A stretch of 64,000 bases of DNA. Origin: Kitagawia praeruptora (taxonomy: Eukaryota > Streptophyta > Magnoliopsida > Apiales > Apiaceae). Made by a program: the position numbers and the translations under genes. The stretch is from the NCBI GenBank assembly GCA_037693485.1, contig CM075345.1:4543501-4607500 (forward strand). Reading direction: 5' to 3'. The notes beneath the pieces were generated by a model, which saw only the letters and a program-made list of their open reading frames with translations, was not told the DNA's origin and ran no database searches. Each line of letters begins with the position of its first letter. Within the stretch, counting starts at the first letter, position 1. Of the stretch, positions 44,580-55,938 are shown in pieces.

Positions 44580-44995
44580 CGGTCCCATCACCGACCTCAG
44601 TCTCTCTCCCTTTCTGCTCGCAATCTCTCTCTCTCTTTCTAGTTCCATCTCTCTCGATCTCTAAATCTCTCTGCTTCTCTCGCTCACTCCCTCTATCGTC
44701 TGTCTTTCTCTATCTCTCGCTATCTCTCTTCCTCAAACTCTCTGTCTCTCTTCATCATCTTATCTCTCTCGTCTCCCTCCCTTCTCCGTCGTCTCTCTCT
44801 CCCTCGAAATCTCTCTCGATCTCTCCGCCCTCACTCCCTCGTCTCTTCTCTTTCTCTCCTTCTCTTCTCTCTCTCGATCTTGTCTCACTCTCTATCTCCC
44901 TCAATCCCCTCGATCAAACTCTCCCCTTTACAATCTCTCTCCCTCCCCGTCGAAATCTCTCTCTCCCCGTCTCCGATCAACACCAACCAACACCA
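44580..44995. repeat. CT-rich low-complexity tract
   Basis: Long irregular (TCTC)n with 'gtcgaaatctctctc' words. It gives a 176-residue Leu/Ser-rich frame that I take to be non-coding. The LARD LTR has a similar tract, but on the opposite strand relative to the element's own direction. Confidence 0.75.
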
Positions 44996-45628
44996 CCACC
45001 GCATCGGTGGTGGTCGTCCCTGCTCCTATTCCCCGGGCATGCAACACCAAAAATCAACCACACACACATTTCTAATTAATTAACCCCCTTTGATAACTAT
45101 GTCTATAATTAAAAACATAGATTAAACCCAAATTAAAAGGAATTTTGAAACCCTAATTTAAGACAAAATTCTCACAAAATCGATAATAAAGAATAACAAA
45201 GAAAACATGATCAAAAGGTTTTTAGAGGTATGGAATTCATACCCTCTTGAAATCAAAGCTTTTACAACTTGTAAAAATTTTAACTCTTGAAAACCCCTTA
45301 TATATATATCTCAAATTGTAGAGCTCTTAACCCCCCTTATGATTATCCAATTGCATGCATGATCAAGATCAAGTCTCAAAGTGTGTGGAATTTATGAGTT
45401 TTGTTGCTTAGAGAGAGAAAAGAAATTTTGGATGTTATGTTTTGTCTCGGTAGAACTAGAATGAGGGAGATGAGACTAATACTTGATATCTTCTTACCTT
45501 ATAAATCTCACCTAATTGGGCTCTTAGTGGGCTACAACATTTTGGGGCTCAATTTACTCAACTCAATTACTAGATTAAATCCTACCCAATCCACTTCATT
45601 ATTATTTACAAGAAAAATCCCTAGTCTC

Positions 45629-45637
45629 CTATTTATA
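45629..45637 (-). promoter_or_regulatory. Candidate solo-LTR TATA box
   Basis: TATAAATAG on the minus strand, about 225 bp inside the LTR start. Motif only. Confidence 0.35.
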
Positions 45638-45861
45638 ATAATAGTTGCAAATGACATAAAAATTTTGTAGCAACAATAATAGTAATAATAAAAGGAATAT
45701 CATAATTTTGTAATAACGCACAATTTATAAAAGGATAACAGTGCACTAAATAAACATTTATGCGCATTTCTAATATTGATCAAACTTTAGTTTACAAAAT
45801 AAATTATTCGGAGAGGCTAAATAAAAATAATAATAATAAAATTTACGGTTATTACATATTT

Positions 45862-47273
45862 AGTTAGAAAATATATTACCTTTTAGCTGAAAAAGATAAT
45901 CAATTAGTTATTAGTAATTATAATATTAATAGTTTATTTCATTAATTAGGCCACCATAATTTTGGAAATAAGAGATTGTAATTAGAAAAGTTGGAAAAAG
46001 TAATAGCTGAAAAAGGTAATTGGTTAGTTATTATTTAGAAGAATTGTTGGGAAGAGCTGTGTGTAATATTTTGAGATTTTTTTATTTTATAAAATTTATA
46101 AATATTTGAGTAAGGATGATTAAGTTAAAAATTAAGTTAGAAATGTGATATTTTAGTTAGAAAATATAGAAATGATATTATCTTTTAGCTAGAAGGTAAT
46201 CAGTTATTATTAATAATTATAATATTATTCGTTTATTTCATTAATTAGAACGACCATATTTTTGGAAGGAATAGATTTTAGTTAGAAAAGTTAGAAAAAG
46301 TAGAAAGTACATGTTTTGGAAGGGAGAGATTTTAGTTAGAAAAATTAGAAAAGATAATAGGTGAAAAAGGTAAAAAAAAAAAAAAAAAAAAAAGGTAATT
46401 GGTCTGTTATTATTTAAGAGAAAATGAAATATTTTTAGTTAAAAAAATATAGAAAATATATTACCTTTTAACCGGAAAAGGTAATCAATTAGTTATTAGT
46501 AATTATAATATTATTATTTTATTTCATTAATTAGGACCAGTTTAAAAAGTTAACAAAGGTAATTGGTTAGTTATTTGTTAGGAGAAGTGTTGGGAAGAGC
46601 TGGTGTAATATTTTGAGGTTTTTCAATTTTATAAAATAAAATTACATGTTTTTACCAACAATAGATATTTAAGTAAGGATAATAAAGTAACAAATCAAGT
46701 TTAGAAATAAGATATTCTAGTTAGAAAATATAGAAAAGATGTTATTTTTTAGGTGGAAGGTAATCAGTTACTATTAGCTAGTAATCAGAATATTGTTAGT
46801 TTATTTCATTAATTAGAACGACCATATTTTTGGAAGGAAGAGATTTTAGTTAGAAAAGGTAACAGCTAAAAAAGGTATTTGGTTAATTATTATTTAGGAG
46901 AAAATGAGATATTTTAGTTAAAAAATATATAAAAGATATTACCTTTTAGCTGGAAAAGGTAATCAGTTAGTTATTAGAAATTAAATTATTCTTAATTTAT
47001 TTTATTAATTAGCACGACTATATTTTTGAAAAAAAAATAGATTTTAGTTAGAAAAGTTAGAAAAGGTAATAATTTGAAAAGGTAATTGGTTAGTTATTAT
47101 TTTAAGAGAAGTGTTGTAAAGAGCTGTATGCAATATATTGAGAAAATATTGTATTTTAATTTTTTATAAGTAAGTAAATTATTAAGGATTAAGGGTAATA
47201 AAATAAAATAATTAAATAAGGTAAGTACCGTACTATACTGTACCAAAACTTTTAATGTTTCGTCTATAGTATA
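45862..47273 (-). repeat. Helitron-family tandem repeats with a minus-strand 5' end
   Basis: Four to five diverged repeats carry the cores TTACCTTTTAGCTG.AAAAGGTAATCA, 'taattataatattatt', 'tttttggaag..agagattttagttagaaaag' and 'gaagagctg'. At the right edge (47240-47272) the minus strand reads TATACTATAGACGAAAC then ATTAAAAGTTTTGGTAC, matching the 5' ends of the Helitrons at the left of the window. No 3' end is found with it. Confidence 0.6.
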
Positions 47274-47515
47274 TTAATACCTTATATATAATAAGCATAA
47301 GGGAGATCTTATCCAAATTTTTGGTCGTCATCATTATACTACCAAAAGCATATGATCCGTTGGATTAAAAAATTGGATTGAAAGTCATCCGTTGGATTAT
47401 AAATTATATCCTTATATATTTATCTATAATTTTCACTTTGTTAATTTACTATAATACCCTTTCTTCATAGATTTGTTTTTTTTCTTCATCATTAGAACTA
47501 AATTTAATTTTAAAA

Positions 47516-47545
47516 CTAGCGTTCTACCCGTGCTACGCACCGACC
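47516..47545 (-). other. Helitron-like 3' terminus
   Basis: On the minus strand GTGC-GTA-GCAC-GGGTAGAACG is followed by CTAG (plus 47516-47519) and T. It looks like a Helitron end. Its partner 5' end is not identified. Confidence 0.5.
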
Positions 47546-48194
47546 GATAAATTATATTAATAAATTAATATAAATATTTTATTTTTATTTTTATTTAGAA
47601 AAATATATAATTTTATTGGAATGTTAATTAACGTAAGTATAAATTACTTATCCGTGAATTCATACCAATTGAAATAATATTAATATTATGAACCATTCAT
47701 CAAAACAAATACAACCCCCGTTGAAAAGTTCAAAATCTCTCTTTATTGTTTCTTTTAAAATTTAGCTTTCATTTTAATTCGCTCTTTGTTAGAGAATATT
47801 TCTACGTATTATGTTAACAAATTTTCACCCGTATTTTGAGAATTCGGTATATTTATTAAATATCGAATCCTTAAAATTTTTATTATATTAATTTATTGAA
47901 AATATTGTATGGTCGTGGTTAATTTTTCGATTACATATTAAATCATTAGACCATCTATCAAAAAAAGGTTACATATTTCAGCGATATGAGAAATGATATC
48001 TACTGTGCAAGATATATGAAACGAACGTAATTATAACAATAGAAATTTTCATCTAATCTAGTTTGCTATGTGATTGTTCAATATCATTTTTACAAATTAT
48101 ATGTTCTTTTATTAATATATTGATTTACTATAAAAAACAAATTTATCAACTAACCAAACAAATTCAATGTATCGCGCTTTTGGAGTAACATATA

Positions 48195-48404
48195 CTCCCT
48201 CCGTCCCACTTTTATTGTCCATTGTTTCCTATTTTCTTTGTCCCAAAATAATTGTTCACATTTGATTAATAAGATAAATTATGTGTTAATTATGTTAACT
48301 TTTATAAAAAATAATACAATTATTTGGTAACTATGAGTTTAATTGACATGATTGAATAAAAGGTGGATTTTGATAGATGGACAATAAAAATGGGACGGAG
48401 GGAG
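48195..48404. mobile_element. Stowaway MITE (Tc1/mariner type)
   Basis: Ends CTCCCTCCGTCCCACTTTTA and its inverse, with flanking TA (48193-48194 and 48405-48406). It is 210 bp, AT-rich and foldable. This terminus is the standard plant Stowaway signature. Confidence 0.93.
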
Positions 48405-50625
48405 TAATTGTTAGATTTTATGGTTATTGTCCTTAGCTTATTTTATTTGTAAAGACAACTTAAAATGTGCATTTTCAGTTTGGAAGTTTGAATTTTGGTT
48501 TTTTTATTCTTTTCTAGTAAAACATGAATAATAAATTTTAGTTTTCTTTTATTCTTAAAATAAGACATATGAAAATGAGTATCACCTATCTTTTTTAAAT
48601 TTGACTAACTTGTGAAAATAATCTACTGTTCATAAAATTGAAATCAAGTGTGTAATATATAAAAACATAATCACATTGTTATATATGTGTCCTGTAATTC
48701 AGATTTTGGGTTAAATAACATGAAATTCATTTTCCTTTAATAGTGAGTATATTTTTCCTACATATATAAGAAGAAATAGCTTATGTAGAACTGACAAATC
48801 GTTTTGTACATTCATGTCATGTACTTTAGGGTCTTGAACGAAAATGACATGATATTAAATCGTGTACCCGAAATTAGAACACAAAATGACACTAAATTAC
48901 ACAATTTTTTTCGTGTATACGAAATGAAATGAAATACGTGAATAGAAAAAATATAACAATTATATGAAATATTACTATGTATCTAAGTTATGTAAATATA
49001 TAATTATATGTCTTAGAACAACATTGAGATGTTTCAAAACAAATCTAAGAGTAGCATGCATGGTGTAAAGTCTTCCAAACAAAATAAAATCCTCATTTTT
49101 ATTTTTTCTTATTTCTCGTTAACAAATATCTCTCTTTGTGTAACATCTTTCCACCAAGTTATTTAGTTTTCTTAACCATTTTTTATGCTTTGTTGATATA
49201 AAAAAAATAATCAACCAACATAGCAAATTCACTAAATATCTTTCCACCAAGTTATTTAGTTTTCTTAACCATTTAGTTTTGTATTTTCTTTTCCTTGATT
49301 TTAATTTGGTTTCACTAAATATCTCTCTTTATTGAGAGCCTAATATTTTGTTCGTGGATTTTGTCTATCCATATATTTGATTTTGTTATATTAGTTCATT
49401 GATTTGGATAGTATAGAATCACAGTTCTGTTCGATTGTTTGAATACGTTATGACAAATCAGATATACATATTCCTCACGTTTATAACAAATTGTTAGATT
49501 ATCTCGTCGAAAAGATTGTAAAATTTAGTGACATAAGCTAGAGATATACCATAATTGAAGACCTATTCAATGATTGGATAAAAGAAATTAGTTATATAAT
49601 TTACTATGTGTTTGTTCAATTTTGATGGTTTTTGTAGATGTTGTATGCCCCTTTATTGATGATTTTTGCAGGTTTGATTATTTTTATGTATGACCTATGT
49701 CCTTTTATTGATGAATTAATTATCATTAAATAAATAGTGATTTATAAAAAAATCTGTCCCAAATTGACAAATTTATGATGGAAATATTCACTAACAATAT
49801 TTTCATTGACTCTGTAATATATTTTTAATTTTTGATTGGTAATTTATACATCAAATAATGTATAATAATATTTAAGAGTATATTTAATATTTTGAATAAT
49901 TCAAATATATTGTCAGGTCAAATTTTTTTTAATTGGTTGATTAGCTTTTTTTATGACTGAATTATTTAATACTTTACTTTAATACTTTACATAACTTAAA
50001 TTTTGAATGTGTATTTAGAATAGCGTGGTAAATAGTTTTATATTGTTAATAATTTTCAATTCATGATTTTAATTGTAAATAATTTATAATCCAACGGATG
50101 ACTTTTAATCCAATTTTTTAATCTAACGGATCATATGCTTTTGATAGTATAACGATGACGACCAAAGACGACGACCAAAAATTTGGATAAGATCTCCCTT
50201 ATGCTTATTATATATAAGGTATTAAAGGTATTAATTGTATTTGATTGTGAGTAGAACTATCTTTAAATAATTATAAGGATATTTTGATAATCAAAACGAA
50301 TTATAAGTAGAATTCATAAATCAAATAGAATTTTCAATTTAAAAAATCGTCAATTTCTTCTCTTTTTTGTTTCTGTGTAGATTTAATTATATTAAACCAT
50401 CATTAATTTAAAGAATATTTTGTTAATTTAATGTGGGCTGTAAACGTCCAAATCAAATTTTAAAATTCAAGATAGGGTACAAATATTAAATCGAACATGT
50501 AAAATCTTATATATATCAATTTTTAAACACCAATTTGATATGTAAATTAATAACTTTTAAAATTTCATAAAAGTAATATAATTGTAGATATTAAAAAGGA
50601 TAGCATAGTATAATAAGTATAGTAT

Positions 50626-51003
50626 GAGTCCCACTCTAGGGAGAACCATATTAGGTGGAGAACCGTGGAGAACCACTTAAAATACATTAAAATAGTCCTT
50701 TATATAAGGCCCCTGGCGGGGCCCCTTCACATAAAAGTCTTATAATTCTACCCTCTATCCATTTATCAAAAAAAAAAATTAAAAAAAAAACTTTTAAGAA
50801 AATTTAAAAAAATGTTGCCACGTCATCATTTTTTGAAATTTTTTTTTGTAATTTTTTTTTATAAATAGGTAGAGTATAGAATTATAAGACTTTTTTGTGA
50901 AGATGCCCCTGCGGGGCCCTTATATATAAAGCAATTATAATGTATTTTAAGTGGTTCTCCACGGTTCTCCACGTAAGATGGTTCTCCATGGAACAATGAC
51001 CAG
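50626..51003. mobile_element. Fold-back MITE 1 (GAGAACC family)
   Basis: The two arms are inverted over about 150 bp: 'ggtggagaaccgtggagaaccacttaaaatacatta' on the left pairs with the right arm, followed by a GC-rich hairpin (GGCCCCTGGCGGGGCC) and 'cttataattcta'. A direct repeat AGTATAGTAT flanks it (50616-50625 and 51002-51011), a possible 8-10 bp target duplication, though the local sequence is simple. Each end has several GAGAACC words. No coding. Confidence 0.72.
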
Positions 51004-51020
51004 TATAGTATAGATAGATA

Positions 51021-51595
51021 GAGTCTTGCTCCATTGAGAACCATCTTATTATGAGAACTATGAGAACCCACGTCATGATGATGTCATAAATATAAATTTT
51101 TTTAAAAAAAAAATTTTGAAAAAAAAAAAAAATTTCGCAAAAAAAAAAAATTTTTTTTGGAAAAAAAAAATCTGGGAAAAAATTCTGACGTCATACTGGT
51201 GATTTTTTACAAAATCTGGTGATTTTTTTTACAAATCTGGTGATTTTTTACGAAATCTGGTGATTTTCCAGATTTTGTAAAAAATCACCAGATTTTGTAA
51301 AAATCACCAGAATTCAACAAAAATCACCAGATTTTTTTAAAAATCACCAGGATGACGTCAGCATGACGTCAGAATTTTTTTCCCCCTGATTTTTAAATTT
51401 TTTTTATATTTTTTTTAAAAAAAAAAATATTTATGACATCATGATGACGTCATCAGGGGTGGGGTTAGTGTGTGTGAGGGTGTAGGTTATTAGTGTGGGT
51501 GCCCCTAGCGGGGCCATTAGATTAGATTAAAATGAAGGGAGGAGATTAGATCTCATATCTCACCAAAACAAAAGGTTCTCACTTGAGCAAAAACC
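51021..51595. mobile_element. Fold-back MITE 2 (GAGAACC family)
   Basis: It begins GAGTCTTGCTCCATTGAGAACC-like (first 20 bases GAGTCTTGCTCCATTGAGAA) and ends with the inverse of GGTTTTTGCTCAAGTGAGAA, 17 of 22 matching. TAGATAGATA flanks it (51011-51020 and 51596-51605). The interior has inverted 'acgtcatgatgatgtcataa' arms, a central array of CTGGTGATTTTT units in both orientations (about 51195-51355) and a GCCCCTAGCGGGGCC hairpin near 51505. It is related to, and almost touching, MITE 1. Confidence 0.72.
51195..51355. repeat. CTGGTGATTTTT inverted array
   Basis: About five TCTGGTGATTTTTTACAAAA-like units on the plus strand turn into four or five inverted units (AAAATCACCAGATTTTGTAA), with the pivot near 51264. 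The whole could fold into one long stem. Confidence 0.75.
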
Positions 51596-51861
51596 TAGAT
51601 AGATATATAGTATATATAGTATAATAAGTATAGTATAATATAGATAGTATAGATAGATATATTAATTATGATCCCAATTTGATTTCGATATTTATATAAT
51701 TGTGGCATTTAAATTCAATTCAATTCCGATTAGAAGGTAAATAAAGAAATTTTAATTAATAATATTAAAAATTTAAAAACTTTAGAAAATCACGGATTGA
51801 TGCATCTAAAAATAATCATGCATTCTGAAAAGAAAAATTAGAAAATTTTAGTTAGTTTTTT

Positions 51862-52030
51862 TTGGGCCAGTTTAAGTTGGGCCTTGTTAAGGATCGAGCT
51901 TCTGCCAATTGTGAACTAACGCCAGCGGGATTATTGTTCTTGTGTGTTTTAACAAGAACGGAGCGAGCGAACAAGAGGAAGAAACTAGAGAAGAGAAGAG
52001 GCTTTGTGTGCAAGGTATTTCCAGATCTTC
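51862..52030 (+). promoter_or_regulatory. Likely 5' UTR / promoter edge of the unknown gene
   Basis: A TTTTGGGCC(AG) and a second TTGGGCC word, the kind found near plant transcription starts, precede a purine-rich GC-higher stretch (51950-52010). A pyrimidine-rich intron begins after 52032. An alternative donor is GCAAG|GTATTT at about 52013. No upstream ATG occurs in this leader. Confidence 0.4.
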
Positions 52031-53586
52031 ATGTACGTCTCTCACTCTCTCTCCACGCTAATATATCTTCATATTATAAACACAGAATAGAGTTATAGTT
52101 TTGTTTTTTAACATGTTTTTATCATCTTGATTTTTTTAGGGTTTTGATTTTATTGTTGTGTTGTTTTGACAATCTATTTTTCAGTTTTTTTGTTGATATA
52201 GGTATATATGTTTGTCTGTTAGTCTGTACGTAAAGTTATTTCATCTACAGCACTCTAACCCAAACTTTTGTTATTGCATACATATAGTACTCTATCTAGT
52301 TATGTGTACAGTATATTAAATTGCAATTTTGTTTCGGTCCTTTTATAACTAAAAGTGGATATCCTACATCTAATCCACCTACATATATTAACATGCGCTT
52401 TATTTATTCTTTTTTTGTTGTTTTTCTTTCTAGGGAAGAAGGGAAGAAGATATCTCTTAAGGAAGGGAAGATATATTTTAGAGAGGGTAAGAAGATATTT
52501 TGTATGCCCAAAAAATGTTATGAAGAGGCCTTTTTAGCTAATAAGAAAAAGGTATATGCATTGGTTTCAATTTTTTCGAATAATTTGAAGGGATTTTCAC
52601 ACACACACACACACACATCTATATATTATTAAATTTCACTTTATCATGGACAGGGTGTTAATTTTCATCTCCTATTTTGTATCAGTATCCAGTTTACCGA
52701 AATGGTGTCGACATATCTATATCTAGAGTTCCTCAAGATGATCATGAGCTTATAGAGTGGTGGTTAGCGGCGAAACAAAGATCGTCATGGGGATCGAGTC
52801 GTAAGTTTTCCATTTAATTTCTGAATGTTACACCGAAGCCTACCTGTTTTTAAGTAAAGCCTTTAATTTTGTTTTCAAGTAATGCTTCACTACTAAGTAC
52901 ATGCTAACTTATGTATGTTTTTATGTTATTGGACAGTTGAGGACGAGTCCAATAGACTTGAGGATGAGTCTAATAGACTTGAGGTGAGTGCATGCTTGTG
53001 TATACTTGTTAGTTCACATACATCTCTCTTACGTACGCTTTCCTTATGAATATATGTCCCTCTGTTGGGACGATTTCTTTTTTTCATACTGGTGTTTTAA
53101 TTTCATCTTATATATTGTGTTTGACTTAGATATATGCCGTGATAGTGGATGATGAAAAAGTTACAGTGGAGAAGTGCCTCGAACTACTTAAAAGAATTGA
53201 TCGGTATATATATATATATATATATATTATCTTGTTCTTTAAAGATTGTTTTATTTGTATTCATGGTTTGTATTCCCTGATTTTACTTGTGTTCATCTGC
53301 AAATATTGTTTAGTGAAAACCAATTCATTGCATGCTCCGTGGAAGAACCATCTCTTTTCTATGCTGAGTTGAACAAGGATGATGATACCAAGCTCAAAGG
53401 TCGGTTCTCTCATCTTTTTTGCTCTCTAGGGTTAATAGAATTGGAAAAAACATGAAATTGTCAAAATTTTAAGAAAATTAATTAGAACCCTACTTGATGC
53501 ATCTTCTTACTTGTTTTTCAGCCTTTAATGGAATTCGCGTATTTCGGCCAAGAGAATTAATCGCGAATTTCGGCGTGGGGGATTAA
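52031..53586 (+). CDS. Unknown seven-exon protein-coding gene (about 168 aa)
   Basis: Exons inferred from GT-AG borders and continuous phase: (first, ending 52032), 52434-52551, 52686-52800, 52937-52983, 53130-53203, 53314-53399, 53522-53586 with TAA at 53584-53586. Acceptors have good pyrimidine tracts (TTTTTCTTTCTAG, CTTGTTTTTCAG). If exon 1 ends at AT|GTACGT, the start codon is split AT/G and the protein is 168 residues; otherwise ATG 52504 gives 144. Segments: KEGKIYFREGKK, YPVYRNGVDISISRVP, LIEWWLAAKQRSSWG, a 21-bp tandem duplication giving LEDESNR twice, then VEKCLELLKRID and FNGIRVFRPREL. It has no signal peptide or membrane segment. I do not recognise the family. It could be a complete small gene or a captured piece of a larger one. 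Confidence 0.65.
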
Positions 53587-53750
53587 TTCTGTTTTAATGT
53601 CCCTGAAACTTTGGTTGTTGCATTTAATAAGTCCAGAACATTTTTTTGTCATGTCTTTTTAAGTTCGTGAAAAGGTTACCTTGATGCATGAAAGGGAACC
53701 TTTATGCTGCACTATGACAATATTTGAGGAACGAAGATGATAATTATTAC

Positions 53751-55690
53751 CTATTATTTTTATTGCTATCGCTATTGCTTTCTTCATCTTTAATTTTTTT
53801 TATTTTAATTAGCATATTTGTATGCTAAAGATGATTGCAGTGTATTTTTAGTTTCGTACATACAAACTAATACTTGCCCAGTTGCACTTTACTTTTTAAT
53901 TCTTCAAACGATCAAAAATACCAGCAGCATATGCTCATATGCATCAAACAGAACAAATAACTCTATATATTGCTGTTTTATAAACTCCAAACAAAATAAA
54001 TTGTGATGCTAACTCAAATAATTATTTCCACAATGTAGATATCAATACAAACACATATACATGGATATAGTTCATGCATTCTGTAAAGAATGTCTTATAT
54101 ATACTGATATTATGTGGTTATTTGGTGATGTTTTGGCCTAATTTTATCAAAATTTGAAGCAACAAGAAGTTTGGTGACACCAGACCTTTGCCCTTGCAGA
54201 ATGGCTACACCTTACAAAAATTGAGAACACACTCAAGATATAATAACACTAGATGTAATGTTCTGAGAATAACCAACCACACATGATAATCAACATTTGC
54301 AAATTACATCTACTGCTTTAAGCACCTTTAATGTAACCATAACCTATAGTCCTATAATATATTAGCATATATAAAAGTAGAAGAAAACTAGCTCAAACAT
54401 TAGACCATTAGAGGATTCAAAGATAGCCTAGTGACAAAGGCTCATTTCCGCCCCGTTTGTCATGACAAGGCCATGAATTTAAATCCTCACTCCCCTCCCC
54501 TTACTTCGAAAACTATATAAAGTACACAACCAAAAACCAAAGCATCACTCTGCAATTTTATCAAAATTTGAAGCAGTAAGAAGTTATTGACCAAATGTTA
54601 AGAGTTAACATTAGAAATCAACAGAAACTAAAAATTCAAATACCAGGGCAAAAAATAATTGCCTAGGTCCAAAAATCAGACGCTCCGAAAGAAAAAAAAA
54701 ACTAAAACCACATCAATACATCATCTATATAAACATATGACCATTTCCAAACATTATCAAACCCCAGAAATATTAACAGAACAAATTAAAATTTTATCAA
54801 GCATATATTAAAACATCATATAAATAACAACAAACAAACAAACAAAAAATAGGAGTAGAAATCATGCATGCACAATAACGTAATGGCTCTCAAGCAAACA
54901 TGTGGCAATCAAGATAGTTACTTTGTCACGTACAAAGGGCTAGCGGCACAATTTGTTGCTCGCTTGCTCTAGCTTATCTCGATATAATCATTCAATTATT
55001 TCGATTTTCGATTTTCGAAAACCATGCATGCAAAAACACAAAAGGTATGTACATAGAGAAAAGGGTTTGACTTCAAGAATTAGAGAGGTTATGAATCTCG
55101 AATACCAGAAAATGAAGAACAGTACATATCTAAATATACACAAGAGAGAGAAGATGATGAATTTGCCAGTGACAAAAGTGCCGGGCTTTGAGAAAGAATG
55201 AAGAAGATAGTTTTTAAATTAAGTTCCGATTTTTCTTGAGAAATTGCGGCCCTGCCAACTTCATATCAAGACAACCCATTTTTAGAAACACATTATTGAC
55301 GAGGTCTTTAATTATTCGATATATATATGATCTGTCACAAGATTTTCGATATTATTAAATAATGTACAGAGTTACACTTAAAAAAGAGTTGAAATTCTGC
55401 GATATTATTTTTATTTCAGTACACAACAATTTCATAGTGCTTGATAGTACTCGTACACTACCTATACATAGTTGTACTTGTACACATCTATTGGTTCATT
55501 GTATTGTTTTTATATCTCGGATTTCTATCGTTTTCGAAATGAGTAATAATCGAACTCATTAATCGAAACACATACAACATCATGGTGTCCACTAACTTCT
55601 ATACTTGTGAATCTTTAGGCAGAAGCACTTACATTTCAGTTTCAAGGGAAGAGTACTGCGCGCGTATGCGAACAATAGTTGGGATCATAA
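53751..55690. other. AT-rich interval, mostly unexplained
   Basis: It contains a SINE-like piece (54415-54530) and a repeated 'attttatcaaaatttgaagca' block near 54141 and 54554. A short frame at 54953-55201 has no supporting features. I see no convincing gene. Confidence 0.5.
54415..54530 (+). mobile_element. tRNA-derived SINE-like fragment
   Basis: TAGCCTAGTGACAAAGGC (about 54424-54441) matches a pol III A box (TRGCNNAGTGG) with one change. GAATTTAAATCCTC (about 54474-54487) looks like a decayed B box (GGTTCGAATCC), about 50 bp downstream. The text between and after ('ctcactcccctcccc') is in the style of plant SINEs. No clear tail or target duplication. Confidence 0.5.
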
Positions 55691-55696
55691 TGCATA

Positions 55697-55936
55697 CTAC
55701 CTCCGTCCCTTAATGTAGGACATAGTCAAGATTCTACAAAGATTAAGAAAAAAATTTGACTTTGTTTGGTGGCTTTATTTGATTAGTTAGATGATGAATA
55801 AAAGTTTAAATAAAGATATACCGTAGAAATTAGTAAAGTGAGAAAATAGTTTGTGTAATAATGTTTATTTAATTAAAAATAGTATAAAATAGAGAAGTAA
55901 TGGAAATAAGTATCATATAAAATGGGAGGGAGAGAG
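55697..55936. mobile_element. Stowaway-like MITE at the edge of region B
   Basis: Left end CTACCTCCGTCCCTTAATG and right end ...AAATGGGAGGGAGAGAG, with TA on both sides (55695-55696, 55937-55938). It is 240 bp. Region A retains only the right part of this MITE (13190-13238), next to the Helitron end. Confidence 0.8.
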
Positions 55937-55938
55937 TA

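Larger units (their letters stand above)
40813..45856 (-). mobile_element. Gypsy-type solo LTR, about 5.0 kb including a nested Helitron
   Basis: On the minus strand it starts TGTAATAACCGTAAATT and ends GGACTTGGGGGCGTTACA. The flanks are TATTT (40808-40812) and TATTT (45857-45861), and the joined host reads AGATATTTAGTTAG as in the neighbouring repeats. Its 3' end matches the LARD LTR style (GGGGGCGTTACA). No PBS, polypurine tract or second LTR lies inside, so this is a solo LTR of a related but distinct family. Subtracting the Helitron leaves about 3.8 kb. Confidence 0.8.
47274..50225. mobile_element. 2.95-kb element with about 135-bp terminal inverted repeats
   Basis: The left end (47274-47410) and right end (50085-50225) are inverted copies: TTAATACCTTATATATAATA, AGCATAAGGGAGATCTTATC, 'caaatttttggtcgtc' and 'catatgatccgttggatt'. 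The right copy has a 12-bp duplication of the TTTGGTCGTC part. Long inverted ends without coding suggest a non-autonomous Mutator-like element. Candidate target words (TATTAA on both sides) are ambiguous. Inside are a Stowaway MITE and one Helitron-like 3' end. The remaining AT-rich interior shows a 38-bp direct repeat near 49147 and 49237 and no gene. Confidence 0.75.

Noticed and set aside
44549..45079. 176-residue plus-strand frame
   Set aside because: Leu/Ser/Pro-rich product of the TCTC low-complexity tract; no domain or conserved start.
54953..55201. 82-residue frame as a small gene
   Set aside because: Begins at a non-ATG start as listed, no domain, no splice structure or homology that I recognise.
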